64,000 bases of DNA from Achromobacter aegrifaciens (GCF_902859735.1 NZ_CADIJY010000002.1:806001-870000); one strand, 5' to 3'. Positions 54,574-63,435 are shown, counted from the stretch's first letter. Notes: generated from the letters alone by a model not told the origin. A program made the numbers and translations.

Positions 54574-54806
54574 AGGGTTCTTGAGCCGCCGGCGCCCGGA
54601 CTGCGGGATTCCGATGCTCGCCCCGGTGGGGCTGCGCTTCGGATCCCTCCGCCCGGACACCGGCTCACGGCATCTGCCCATGAACGGCATCCAAAGCCAA
54701 TGCATTAGGCGACTGCCAGCCGAGGACCCCGGAGTCATCCGAAGCGCAGCCCCGCCGGGGCGAGCATCGGAATGACGCAGGGCAGCCTCGGCGTCTAAAG
54801 AACCCT
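54574..54806. repeat. 233-bp palindromic MITE-like element, copy 2
   Basis: It is in direct orientation to copy 1 and equal in length, with six base differences (about 97 percent identity by hand alignment). Terminal inverted repeats (AGGGTTCTTGAG and AAGAACCCT end) and both long internal arms are kept. Together the two copies flank the low-GC LprI-like gene, like the ends of a composite insertion. Confidence 0.8.
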
Positions 54807-54817
54807 GGCTGTAGGAG

Positions 54818-54934
54818 TCCATTGAAGATGCAAGTTTGCTCAATGGACTTGAAAGGTAACAAATGTGTATAGGCTTGCCCCGCGCTCATCTCGCGTTGCG
54901 GCACTGTGCTGCTCGGGGACCCTGATGACTGTCG
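54818..54934. other. 117-bp insert splitting the right flank of element copy 2
   Basis: Relative to copy 1, where GTAGGAG runs straight into GGCTTCTGGCC, copy 2 has about 117 extra bases at this point. The insert begins with an 8-bp perfect inverted repeat (TCCATTGA at 54818-54825, TCAATGGA at 54840-54847). No gene is seen in it. Confidence 0.5.
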
Positions 54935-54961
54935 GCTTCTGGCCGAGAGCCGCCGGATCCG
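54934..54961 (+). repeat. 28-bp right-flank repeat, copy 2
   Basis: Identical to 53504-53531. It shows that the duplicated unit originally extended beyond the 233-bp element and that this copy was interrupted afterwards, or that copy 1 suffered a deletion. Confidence 0.65.
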
Positions 54962-55135
54962 AATGACCTTTCTCGACCCATTGCTGTCAGTCAAATATCT
55001 CCATGCCAGCATAGGGATACTCACGGCACTGCTTCAGCTCTTTTATCGCCTAGGGTGAGACACAGCCATAACTGTCCAAGCTCAAGGTAAGCGCCCTTTC
55101 TCCATTTTCCGGGCGCAAGGTAAAATCCGCCCCCC

Positions 55136-56191
55136 ATGCGCTATTCCGACTTCGACCAACGCCTCGCCGCTCTCGGCGCCCTGCCCGTCCATCGCGGCCG
55201 GCTCCTGCGCGTCTGGCTGCAAGGGCAAGCGCTCGACACCGGCACGCGACGTCGGAGCGCCGAACACTTCCTGCCTCTTGCGCTACGCGACGCCGTCCCC
55301 GCCTTGACGGCGGAACTGGACGCCCTTGCCCGCGTCCGCTCCGAACACGCCGGCAACGACGGCTCGCGCTTGCTGGTCGAGCTCGCGGACGGGCAGATGG
55401 TGGAAAGCGTCCTGTTGCCGCGCGACGGGCTCTGCGTCTCCACCCAGGTCGGCTGCGCGGTCGGCTGCCGCTTCTGTATGACCGGCAAGAGCGGCCTGAT
55501 CCGCCAGGTCACGAGCATGGAAATCCTCGCCCAGGTCGTGCTGGCGCGGCGTCAGCGCGCGGTGAAGAAAGTCGTCTTCATGGGCATGGGTGAACCGGCG
55601 CATAACCTCGAGAACGTGCTCGAAGCCATCGACCTGCTCGGCACCGAAGGCAATATCGGCCACAAGAATCTGGTGTTCTCCACCGTGGGCGACTTGCGCG
55701 TATTCGAGGCCCTGCCGCAGCAACGCGTCAAGCCCGCGCTGGCGTTGTCGCTGCACACAACCAAGGCCGATCTGCGTGTGCACCTTCTGCCACGCGCATC
55801 GAAAATTGCGCCTGAGGAACTGATAGAACTGGGCGAGAAATACGCTCGCGACACCGATTATCCAATCCAGTATCAGTGGACGCTGCTCAAGGGCATCAAC
55901 GACGGCGACGACGAGCTCGATGCGGTCGTGCGTCTGCTGAAGGGCAAGTATGGGGTGCTCAACGTCATTCCCTTCAATAGTCTCGAAGGGGATGATTACC
56001 AGCGCCCCGATACCGAGCGCATCCGCGAGATCGTCCGTAATCTGCAAAGCCGTGGCGTGCTGACCAAGGTCAGGAATAGCGCCGGGCAGGATGTGGATGG
56101 GGGCTGTGGGCAGTTGCGCGCTCGGGCCGTTGGCGCGGCGCAGGTAGTCGAATTGCGCAGAAAGCGCAGTGCAAAGGCAGAAATAGCCTAG
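55136..56191 (+). CDS. RlmN-type radical SAM rRNA methyltransferase (possible paralogue)
   Basis: A 351-residue radical SAM methyltransferase of the RlmN/Cfr family, which methylates A2503 of 23S rRNA (and tRNA). The cluster cysteines are 107, 111 and 114 (QVGCAVGCRFCMTGKSG). The two catalytic cysteines are also present: Cys100 (GLCVSTQVG) and Cys324 (DVDGGCGQL). GMGEPAHNLENV and the conserved LSLHTT follow. It is a little shorter than E. coli RlmN, and the N-terminal domain is compact; proteobacteria of this group usually carry another longer RlmN next to other genes, so this may be a paralogue. A TAAAAT -10 lies just upstream at about 55120. Confidence 0.85.
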   Translation: MRYSDFDQRLAALGALPVHRGRLLRVWLQGQALDTGTRRRSAEHFLPLALRDAVPALTAELDALARVRSEHAGNDGSRLLVELADGQMVESVLLPRDGLCVSTQVGCAVGCRFCMTGKSGLIRQVTSMEILAQVVLARRQRAVKKVVFMGMGEPAHNLENVLEAIDLLGTEGNIGHKNLVFSTVGDLRVFEALPQQRVKPALALSLHTTKADLRVHLLPRASKIAPEELIELGEKYARDTDYPIQYQWTLLKGINDGDDELDAVVRLLKGKYGVLNVIPFNSLEGDDYQRPDTERIREIVRNLQSRGVLTKVRNSAGQDVDGGCGQLRARAVGAAQVVELRRKRSAKAEIA

Positions 56192-56457
56192 CTCAGGACT
56201 ATCCGCCGCTGGCGTGGGCAACCTTTTCGAGAAAATTGATCTCGGCCCGCCGCGGACTTCTACGTTGTCGCGTTTGCCGCGAAAGCGGCAATGTGCAGCC
56301 AGGCCCCCCATAGCGACAAAAAAATAAAGAACGTGGTCCTTGCGACGCTCCATTTGCGTGCGTTCGCGCGCGAGCCCCGGGTGGCGAAGCCGCCGGCTTG
56401 GAACGAGCCCCCGCACCCGTCCGATGGCCGGGTTGCCGAATTGATTAGCTGTCTATG

Positions 56458-56476
56458 TATAATGCGATCAATTCTC
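56458..56476 (+). promoter_or_regulatory. Fur-like box over the -10 of the fecI-type gene
   Basis: The 19-mer TATAATGCGATCAATTCTC matches the E. coli Fur consensus at 12 of 19 positions by hand count and contains a perfect -10 hexamer TATAAT (56458-56463). It lies about 33 bp before the sigma factor start. Iron-dependent repression by Fur is therefore likely. Confidence 0.5.
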
Positions 56477-56508
56477 ATTTGATTCGTTTGCTTCCACATT
56501 CCGTCCTC

Positions 56509-57021
56509 ATGCCAGCCCAGGATCTACCTATAACCGATGATTTGGCGGGACTGTATGTCGAGCACGGCAAGTGGCTTCAGGGATGGCTGCGCAAGCGCGT
56601 CGGCGACACTTTCGCGGCAGCCGACCTGGCGCAGGACACTTTTCTAAGCCTGCTGGACCGCAAGACCGCGGCTATCGAGATCCGGGAGCCGCGTCCGTTT
56701 CTGGCGACGGTTGCCCGGCGGCTCCTCGCACACCGCCACCGCCGGCAGTTGCTTGAAACCGCTTATCTCGAGGCTCTCGCCTGCCTGCCGGAAGAAGTCG
56801 CTCCCTCGCCGGAAGCACAGTTGATGGCCGTCGAGAGCCTGCAGCAGATCGACCGCGTGCTCGATGGCCTGCCTCCCAAGGTTCGAGAAGCCTTTCTGTT
56901 GGCGCACCTGGTCGAACTGAGCTACGCCGAAATCGCCGAACGGTTGGGGACTTCGACCAGTTCAGTCAAGCAGTATCTGACCAGGGCCAACCGCGAATGC
57001 ATGTTCGCGCTGGCGACCTGA
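56509..57021 (+). CDS. FecI-family ECF sigma factor
   Basis: A 170-residue extracytoplasmic-function sigma factor. Region 2 is DLAGLYVEHGKWLQGWLRKRVGDTFAAADLAQDTFL, and region 4 is VREAFLLAHLVELSYAEIAERLGTSTSSVKQYLTRA. It directs RNA polymerase to the adjacent receptor gene upon a surface signal relayed by FecR. ATG 56509 is chosen since an in-frame start at 56455 lies upstream of the predicted promoter. FecR starts 4 bp after its stop. Confidence 0.92.
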   Translation: MPAQDLPITDDLAGLYVEHGKWLQGWLRKRVGDTFAAADLAQDTFLSLLDRKTAAIEIREPRPFLATVARRLLAHRHRRQLLETAYLEALACLPEEVAPSPEAQLMAVESLQQIDRVLDGLPPKVREAFLLAHLVELSYAEIAERLGTSTSSVKQYLTRANRECMFALAT

Positions 57022-57025
57022 ATTC

Positions 57026-58036
57026 ATGGCCTCTCATAGAGACACGCTAACCCTGCCTGGCGGCCGCGTCATCAGCCGGGCTACTGCGAACGCTGCGGCG
57101 GACTGGCTCACGCTGCTGATGTCCGGGGAGGCTGGCGATGAACAGCAACGCCAATGGCGCCAATGGCGCCAGGCACATGTCGATCATGAGGCCGCTTGGC
57201 AACATGTCGAATCTGTCACGGGCCGGATGAAATCACTGGAGCGTGCTCCGGCTTACGCGGCCCTGTCGTCGTACGCCACGACCGATCAGCCCTCCTCCGC
57301 CGCCCGCCGGCGGGTCACCCGAATGCTTCTGTGGGGGGGAATGGCCACCAGCGCCGGGTTGCTCGCTTCGCGCACTGACACCTGGCAGGCCCGCACGGCC
57401 GACTACCGCAGCAACACGGGTGAGCAACGCGAAGTCACGCTGGACGACGGCACCCGGCTGACGCTGAACACGGATAGCGCGGCAAATGTGCGCTTTGATG
57501 CGGACCAGCGCCGAATCTTGCTGATGGCGGGCGAGATCATGGTTGCGACTCGACACGGGCCGGGGATGGCCGATCCGCGGCCACTTTCGGTAGTGACCGC
57601 CGAGGGCAGCATCCGTTCGCTGGGTACACGATTCACTGTACGGCAGCGCGCTGGACAGACCAGTGTGGCGGTTCTGGAAAGCGCCGTGGAAGTCTCTCCC
57701 CGCGCCGGCTCCGGCGCGAGTGTGCTGCACGCCGGCCAGCAGACCCAGTTCAGCCGCGATGCTGTTGGGGCGCCGCGCGCGATCAATGAGCAGGCGGATG
57801 CATGGGCGCGGGGTCAGTTGGTGGCGGACGAGCAGCGGCTGGGCGACTTCGCTGCCGAACTGGATCGCTATCGGCGGGGCGTACTGCGCGTCGATCCGCA
57901 AATCGCGAATCTGCGGCTTTCGGGTGTCTTTCCATTGGCGGACACGGACAGGATCCTGGCTACGCTGCCCAGCGTGCTGCCGGTACGCGTGCAATGGCGC
58001 ACCCGTTACTGGGCGACGATCGTACCGGCCGATTGA
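57026..58036 (+). CDS. FecR-family anti-sigma/signal transducer
   Basis: A 336-residue inner-membrane regulator. The N-terminal cytoplasmic part binds the sigma factor (TANAAADWLTLLMSGEAGDEQQRQWRQWRQAHVDHEAAWQHVE). One membrane segment follows near residues 98-115 (MLLWGGMATSAGLLA), then the periplasmic FecR domain (REVTLDDGTRLTLNTDSAANVRFD, GTRFTVRQRAGQTSVAVLESAVEV) and the C-terminal STN-like part. It relays the ligand-bound state of the TonB receptor to FecI. It is followed 101 bp later by the receptor gene. Confidence 0.92.
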   Translation: MASHRDTLTLPGGRVISRATANAAADWLTLLMSGEAGDEQQRQWRQWRQAHVDHEAAWQHVESVTGRMKSLERAPAYAALSSYATTDQPSSAARRRVTRMLLWGGMATSAGLLASRTDTWQARTADYRSNTGEQREVTLDDGTRLTLNTDSAANVRFDADQRRILLMAGEIMVATRHGPGMADPRPLSVVTAEGSIRSLGTRFTVRQRAGQTSVAVLESAVEVSPRAGSGASVLHAGQQTQFSRDAVGAPRAINEQADAWARGQLVADEQRLGDFAAELDRYRRGVLRVDPQIANLRLSGVFPLADTDRILATLPSVLPVRVQWRTRYWATIVPAD

Positions 58037-58137
58037 GGCCCGAAAAAAATTTTTCGAATTGACTGCCCGATTGGCATGTTCGCGGCACCTACCTAGGAAG
58101 GACCGGGATTTTCGGAGGTCCAATCCAGAGGAAGAAC

Positions 58138-60669
58138 ATGCCGAACCTGCACCGCGCCCACGATTCGGAGCGCCCTTACCCATCGTCTACTGCGCTTGCC
58201 GCCCTGACGCTGACCGCCGCCCTCGCGGCCGGCGTTCCGGCCGCCGTGCTGGCGCAAGGCGCCGCGCTTCCCGCAGCAGGGACCGCCGCGGTCGAATTCA
58301 GGATTGCCGCCGGGCCGCTGGCGCCCGCTTTGCGTCAGTTGGCCAGCACGGCCAACATCATGTTGACCTTTACCGCCGAGCAAACCCAGGGCAAGCGCAC
58401 GGCCGGCGTGAGCGGCCGCCATCCCGCCGCGGGCGCGCTGAGCCTTCTGCTTGCCGGCAGCGGCCTGCGGGCCGTGCAACTGGACAATGGCGCGTACGTG
58501 CTGCAAGTCGACGAGACGCTCTCGTCCGCTGCGTCCGACGCCGCCACGCTGCCCATGGTTACAGTAACCGGAACATCGGTAGCGGACGGCACTACCGAGG
58601 GCACGGACTCGTACACCACCAGCAGCATGGCCACGGCCACCCGGCTCAACCTGTCCATGCGCGAGACACCGCAGTCGGTCACCGTCATTACCAACGAACG
58701 CATCAAGGATCAGAACCTGCAGACGATCAACGATGTGGTGCAGGCTGCCCCCGGTCTGACGTACCGGCGCTTCGGCCCGGAGCGCGCCTCCTTTTATGCG
58801 CGCGGCATGTATGTGGACAACATCATGTTCGACGGTCTGCCCGTGAGCCTGGACAGCTCCAACCTGTCGCAGGACCTGCTGTCCACCGACATGGCTATTT
58901 ATGACCGCGTGGAGATCGTGCGTGGCGCCACCGGGCTGGTGCAGGGTGCAGGGAATCCGTCGGCTGCGATCAATCTGGTGCGCAAGCGGCCGACCGATGT
59001 GCCGCAGGTATCCGCCGACGTGAGCGCCGGCAGTTGGGACCACTATAGAGCCCAGCTGGACGCCTCTGGTCCGCTATCGGAGGACGGCAGTCTACGCGGC
59101 CGCGCCGTGATCGCCACTCAGGACTACGGAAGCTACAAGCGTGGCGAAAACAGCAGCGGCCAGACGTTTTACGGGATCCTGGAAAAGGACTTGACTGCGT
59201 CCACCACGCTCACGCTCAGCGCGTTGCACCAAGAGAACAGGTTGCATGGCAATGGCTTTACCGGCTTGCCCGTGGCCCGCGACGGTAGCGATCTGGATCT
59301 GCCTCGATCCACCTCGTATGCCAATGACTGGGAACATTGGAACAAGAACACCACTTCGGCGTTCGTGGGACTCGACCACCGATTCGAAAATGGCTGGCGT
59401 ACGCATCTCTCGGCCTACTACGCGCAGGCCGAGCTCGACATGCTGGGCCATTACCTCAATTACAACTTCAGCACCGCAAAATACCGCCAACTAGGCGCGC
59501 GCAACGCCCATACGGAAAAGCAGAGCAGCGTGGACCTGTATGCCAACGGTCCCTTTCAATTGCTTGGCCGCACGCATGAACTGGTACTGGGCGCCAGCTA
59601 CCGCAACATCGATTTCGACGGCAACAGCCGTCAAGGCGTGGTTCTCTACGACAACCTCGATCTCTACGACTTCGATCCGAGTGCCGTCGCCAATCCCAAC
59701 ATCCCGCTGCGCGACTGGATGGACGCCGACATCACCCAGCAAAGCTTATACGCCACGACCCGCCTGAACCTGGCCGACCGGCTGAAACTGATACTGGGCG
59801 GACGGTTGGACTGGTTCGACTACAACGACACCGTCAACACGTATCCCAGCTTTACCTCCAATACGCCATCCGTCAGCGCGCATAACCGATACCGCATCAA
59901 TAACCAACTGACAAAGTACGCCGGCATCGTCTACGACTTGAACGACCAGCACTCCGTCTACGCCAGCTACACGGACATCTTCAAGCCTCAGAATTACATG
60001 GACGCCAGCAACAATCTGCTGGATCCGGTGATCGGTCAAAACTATGAAATCGGTATCAAAGGCGAATACTTCAATGGCGCGCTGAATGCCTCGGCAGCAT
60101 TGTTCCGCATGGACCAGAAAAACCGCGCCTTCCGCAGCACCGATCAGACCCAATGCGCCGGTTACCCGACTGTCGCCTGCTATTCGGCCGCCGGCGAAGT
60201 ACGCAGCCAGGGCGTGGAATTCGAATTGCAGGGCGCCATCACCCCCAACTGGCAAGTGAGCCTGGGCTACACGGTGGCCATCGCGCGTTATCGCAAGGAT
60301 GCGAACCCCGACAATGTGGGCGAGCTGTTCGACACCGACACGCCGCGACACCTGTTCAAGCTGTCGACCATGTACCGGCTGTCTGGCGCTTTGCAAGGCT
60401 GGCGCATCGGCGGCTCGGTCTACCGCCAGGGCTCCATCTACAACCAGGGCACCACGAGCGGCGTTCCCTTCCGTATCAGCCAGGACGCCTACACCCTGGC
60501 CGACCTGGTAGTGGGCTGGCAGGCGACGCCGAAGCTGGATGTACAGCTCAACATCAATAATGTCTTTGACAAGAAGTACTACAACGCGCTGTCCGGCAAT
60601 GTGGGCTTTCCGAGCAATGTCTATGGCGAGCCGCGCAGTGTGACGCTGTCGGCACGCTACCAATTCTGA
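58138..60669 (+). CDS. TonB-dependent siderophore receptor with N-terminal signalling (STN) domain
   Basis: An 843-residue outer-membrane receptor. A signal peptide (about 1-40), an STN signalling domain (about 50-125; FRIAAGPLAPALRQLASTANIMLTFTAEQTQGKRTAGVSG) and a TonB box-like LPMVTVTG near 140 come first. The plug (ETPQSVTVITNERIKDQNLQTINDVVQAAPG; VEIVRGATGLVQGAGNPSAAINLVRKRPT) and a 22-strand barrel follow, ending in aromatic F. The plug is typical of ferric-siderophore receptors. The STN domain and the adjacent fecI/fecR make it a transducer that induces its own synthesis. AGAGGAAG precedes the ATG. The siderophore cannot be named. Confidence 0.93.
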   Translation: MPNLHRAHDSERPYPSSTALAALTLTAALAAGVPAAVLAQGAALPAAGTAAVEFRIAAGPLAPALRQLASTANIMLTFTAEQTQGKRTAGVSGRHPAAGALSLLLAGSGLRAVQLDNGAYVLQVDETLSSAASDAATLPMVTVTGTSVADGTTEGTDSYTTSSMATATRLNLSMRETPQSVTVITNERIKDQNLQTINDVVQAAPGLTYRRFGPERASFYARGMYVDNIMFDGLPVSLDSSNLSQDLLSTDMAIYDRVEIVRGATGLVQGAGNPSAAINLVRKRPTDVPQVSADVSAGSWDHYRAQLDASGPLSEDGSLRGRAVIATQDYGSYKRGENSSGQTFYGILEKDLTASTTLTLSALHQENRLHGNGFTGLPVARDGSDLDLPRSTSYANDWEHWNKNTTSAFVGLDHRFENGWRTHLSAYYAQAELDMLGHYLNYNFSTAKYRQLGARNAHTEKQSSVDLYANGPFQLLGRTHELVLGASYRNIDFDGNSRQGVVLYDNLDLYDFDPSAVANPNIPLRDWMDADITQQSLYATTRLNLADRLKLILGGRLDWFDYNDTVNTYPSFTSNTPSVSAHNRYRINNQLTKYAGIVYDLNDQHSVYASYTDIFKPQNYMDASNNLLDPVIGQNYEIGIKGEYFNGALNASAALFRMDQKNRAFRSTDQTQCAGYPTVACYSAAGEVRSQGVEFELQGAITPNWQVSLGYTVAIARYRKDANPDNVGELFDTDTPRHLFKLSTMYRLSGALQGWRIGGSVYRQGSIYNQGTTSGVPFRISQDAYTLADLVVGWQATPKLDVQLNINNVFDKKYYNALSGNVGFPSNVYGEPRSVTLSARYQF

Positions 60670-61868
60670 TGCGCGGCGGCATGCGTGGCGCGATGGTGGT
60701 GCTGCATCGCTGGTGCGGCCTGTTCATCGCGGGTTTCCTGTTCGTCGCCGGCTTGACCGGCGCGCTGATCGCATGGAATCACGAACTCGACGAGTGGGCT
60801 AACCCCAACCTGTACGTGGCCGCCTCCGGTGCGGCAGCCAGTGCGCTTGCTCCCTTGGAGTTGGCGCGCCGGGTCGAGGCGGCTGACCCGCGCCTGCGCG
60901 TCAGCTTTGTCCCGCTGACGCTGGAGCCTGGCCACACTGCGATGCTGGGTGTCGCCGCGCGCATCGATCCCGCTACCGCAGCGCCCTACGTCCTCGGCTT
61001 CAATCAACTGGCCGTGGATCCTGCCACCGGCCAGGTCCAGGGGCAGCGGCAGTGGGGCCAGATATCGCTGTCGCGCGAGAACTTGCTGCCCTTTCTTTAC
61101 AAGCTGCACTACACCCTGCACATCCCCAAAGGCTGGGGAATCGAATTCGGGGTGTGGCTGATGGGGGTGGTGTCGGCGGTCTGGATCATCGACAGTTTCC
61201 TGGCACTCTGTATCTCATTTCCCAATGTGCGCAGTTGGCGCAAGTCGCTGAGCTTCCGGCTGCGCCAGGGCGGCGTCAAACTCAATTTCGACGTGCATCG
61301 CTCGGGTGGCGTATGGGTATGGGGTCTGCTGCTGATGCTGGCCGTGACCTCGGTGTCGCTGAACCTGGGAACGCAAGTGATGCAGCCGCTCGTGTCGGTT
61401 TTCTCGCCGATCACGCCCTCGCCATTTCAGTCACGCCAGGGCAGTCGCGAGCGGGAACTGACCGACCCGCTGTTGCGTCGAGAGCAGGCTATCGCCGTAG
61501 CCGAGGCCGAAGGCAGCCGTCGAGGCTGGACTGCCCCCGCCGGGTCTCTTTTCTATGCGCAGCGCTTCGGCATTTATGGCGTGACGTTCTACACGCCGGA
61601 AGACGACCGGGATGAGAACGGCATGGGGAACAACGTGCTTTACCTGGACGGCGACACCGGTACGATCGTCGGCGAAAGAGTGCCGGGCCAAGGCACCTGG
61701 GGCGATGTGTTCATGCAGGCGCAATTGCCGCTGCACTCCGGCCGGCTGCTGGGCATGCCGGGGCGCGTGTTGATTTCGTTCATGGGGATTTTTGTTGCGA
61801 CGCTGAGCGTGACTGGATTGGTGATCTGGGTGCGCAAACGGCGGGCACGGACAGGAAGGCCCGTCTAG
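60669..61868 (+). CDS. PepSY-domain membrane protein, probable siderophore-iron reductase
   Basis: A 399-residue inner-membrane protein with four spans (LHRWCGLFIAGFLFVAGLTGALIAWNHELDEW at the start, GVWLMGVVSAVWIIDSFLALCI, SGGVWVWGLLLMLAVTSVSL, LISFMGIFVATLSVTGLVIWVRKR at the end) and PepSY folds between. Histidines near the first, second and third spans could bind heme. Such proteins next to siderophore receptors are thought to reduce ferric siderophores at the inner membrane. The start overlaps the receptor stop by one base (TGATG), so it is translationally coupled. Confidence 0.88.
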   Translation: MRGGMRGAMVVLHRWCGLFIAGFLFVAGLTGALIAWNHELDEWANPNLYVAASGAAASALAPLELARRVEAADPRLRVSFVPLTLEPGHTAMLGVAARIDPATAAPYVLGFNQLAVDPATGQVQGQRQWGQISLSRENLLPFLYKLHYTLHIPKGWGIEFGVWLMGVVSAVWIIDSFLALCISFPNVRSWRKSLSFRLRQGGVKLNFDVHRSGGVWVWGLLLMLAVTSVSLNLGTQVMQPLVSVFSPITPSPFQSRQGSRERELTDPLLRREQAIAVAEAEGSRRGWTAPAGSLFYAQRFGIYGVTFYTPEDDRDENGMGNNVLYLDGDTGTIVGERVPGQGTWGDVFMQAQLPLHSGRLLGMPGRVLISFMGIFVATLSVTGLVIWVRKRRARTGRPV

Positions 61869-61926
61869 CCTTGGTCGTTTCGCACATTAAGCAAAGCAAG
61901 CGCTTGGCAATTAGCGTCCGCCCTTC

Positions 61927-62766
61927 TTAATCATCGCCTCCCCCCGCCGCATTCCTGGCCTCGGCCAACGCCACCGTCAAATGCATCACCTTCTTCTTAA
62001 GCTGATCCCTCTCATCCGTCAGCCGAGTCAGCAATTCGCGTAACCGCGCCACCTCGGCCGGCAAATCCGCAATATTCTCGATAGGAATATCCGGCACAGC
62101 CTCCCGAGGCGGCGGGGCCTTGGCCTGGCGGACTTCGCGGGCTGCCTGCTGCAACTCCTTCCTGCCGCCAGCCACGGCCGCAGCCTGTCGCTCCGGCGGC
62201 AACGTCGCGACCGCCGCCGCAGCGTTAATCGAGATAGCCCCATCCTTCACCGCCCGCACCAGTTCCGGCGCCGCAGCCTTCTGTATCTTCTCGATCTGCC
62301 CCAAGGTATTGCTGCTGATACGCGCAGCCCGAGCCAGAGCCTGGCGGCTCAGCGCCTGCGACACGACTGCGGCCGGCAGCGGCGGCGGTTCGCCGGAGTC
62401 TTCGTCCCAGGGCGGATCGTCGGGCGCGGGCGCAGCCGCGGTGCGCGCCTGCAGGATTTCCTTCTTGCGCAGCGCCAGCACCCCACGCTGGAAATCCGAC
62501 ACGCTGCGCCGGCCCAGGTGGTTTTCGATCATCCAGAGGTGCACATCCTCGATGGATTTGAACGAGGTGTTCTGGCGGGTTTCGAAGGGGATGCCGTGCT
62601 TCATGCACAGGGCATGGCGGTTGTGGCCGTCGACCAGCAGATCGCCCCATAGCACCAGGGCGTCGCGGCAGCCTTCGGCGAGCAGGCTGCGTTCCAGCGC
62701 CTCGCGCTCGTCGTCGGTCAAGGGGTCTATGTAGGCGCGCAGGCCCTCGTCTATCCTGATTTCCAT
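61927..62766 (-). CDS. Solitary ParB/RepB-like DNA-binding protein
   Basis: A 279-residue protein with a ParB N-terminal nuclease-like domain (LVLWGDLLVDGHNRHALCMKHGIPFETR; WMIENHLGRRSVSDFQRGVLAL), a central helix-turn-helix (LSRQALARAARISSNTLGQIEKIQKAA, then ISINAAAAVATLP) and a C-terminal coiled coil (ADLPAEVARLRELLTRLTDERDQLKKKVMHLTVALAEA). ATG 62766 is preferred; the frame also opens with TTG 62775. No parA partner or parS site is seen, and the gene stands among housekeeping genes. It resembles plasmid- or ICE-type ParB proteins more than the chromosomal Spo0J, so it may be a domesticated element remnant or a regulator. Confidence 0.78.
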   Translation of the reverse strand: MEIRIDEGLRAYIDPLTDDEREALERSLLAEGCRDALVLWGDLLVDGHNRHALCMKHGIPFETRQNTSFKSIEDVHLWMIENHLGRRSVSDFQRGVLALRKKEILQARTAAAPAPDDPPWDEDSGEPPPLPAAVVSQALSRQALARAARISSNTLGQIEKIQKAAAPELVRAVKDGAISINAAAAVATLPPERQAAAVAGGRKELQQAAREVRQAKAPPPREAVPDIPIENIADLPAEVARLRELLTRLTDERDQLKKKVMHLTVALAEARNAAGGGDD

Positions 62767-62823
62767 GGTGTCCAAATACGGTTACGCCCAGCCTGATACC
62801 TATACGAAGCCCTGGCATCTGTC

Positions 62824-63435
62824 CTAAGCCAGCCCCTGCCCCCGCAGCACGTCCTGGATCGCCGCCAGGCGCGCCACCGGATCGGTCATGGCGAGCAAGG
62901 CGGCCTTGTCGTCGGGCGGCAGCGGCAGCAGTTCGCACCAGCGGTCGGCGACCCAGCCGCTGTCATCCAGCCGGAACGGCGGGCCCAGGGGCATTCTTTC
63001 GGGGGACACGCCATCTTGCTGCCAATGGGCCACCAGGCGTCCCAGCGCGTCGGCGCTGGGCTGCATGGCGGCCGGCACGGACGCGGGCGGGTCGTCGGGG
63101 ATGGGCTCGGCCTGGCCCATCCAAAGGCCGTATTTTGCCACCTCGCTGGAAAGCAGCCGGAAGCGGCTGGTGCCGACGCAGCGCAGTTCCAGCAGGGCCG
63201 GCATGGGCGCGTCCCAGTCTGCGATGCGCGCCATGGTGCCGACGGGGGCCAGGGTCTCCGTGCCTTCGGGGGTGCGGACCTCCTGGCCCGACAACAGGCC
63301 GACCACGCCGAATTCGCTGCCGTCCGCGATGCAGCGGCGGATCATGTCCAGGTAGCGCACCTCGAAGATGCGCAGGTGCAGCACGCCTGCGGGGAACAGC
63401 GCGTTGGATAGCGGAAACAGCGGGATCAGAGACAT
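62824..63435 (-). CDS. LON substrate-binding-domain protein
   Basis: A 203-residue protein with only the LON N-terminal domain (LIPLFPLSNALFPAGVLHLRIFEVRYLDMIRRCI; EFGVVGLLSG; ELRCVGTSRFRLL), without the AAA ATPase or protease part. Free-standing members of this family (YcaL-like annotation is unrelated) have no established function; a substrate-recognition or scaffold role is presumed. GGAGG precedes the ATG. It begins 9 bp after the AhpD-like gene and is probably co-transcribed with it. Confidence 0.85.
   Translation of the reverse strand: MSLIPLFPLSNALFPAGVLHLRIFEVRYLDMIRRCIADGSEFGVVGLLSGQEVRTPEGTETLAPVGTMARIADWDAPMPALLELRCVGTSRFRLLSSEVAKYGLWMGQAEPIPDDPPASVPAAMQPSADALGRLVAHWQQDGVSPERMPLGPPFRLDDSGWVADRWCELLPLPPDDKAALLAMTDPVARLAAIQDVLRGQGLA

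Noticed and set aside
53261-54806. CRISPR array
   Set aside because: Only two long repeat copies 1.3 kb apart, with a gene between them; no regular spacers and no cas genes.
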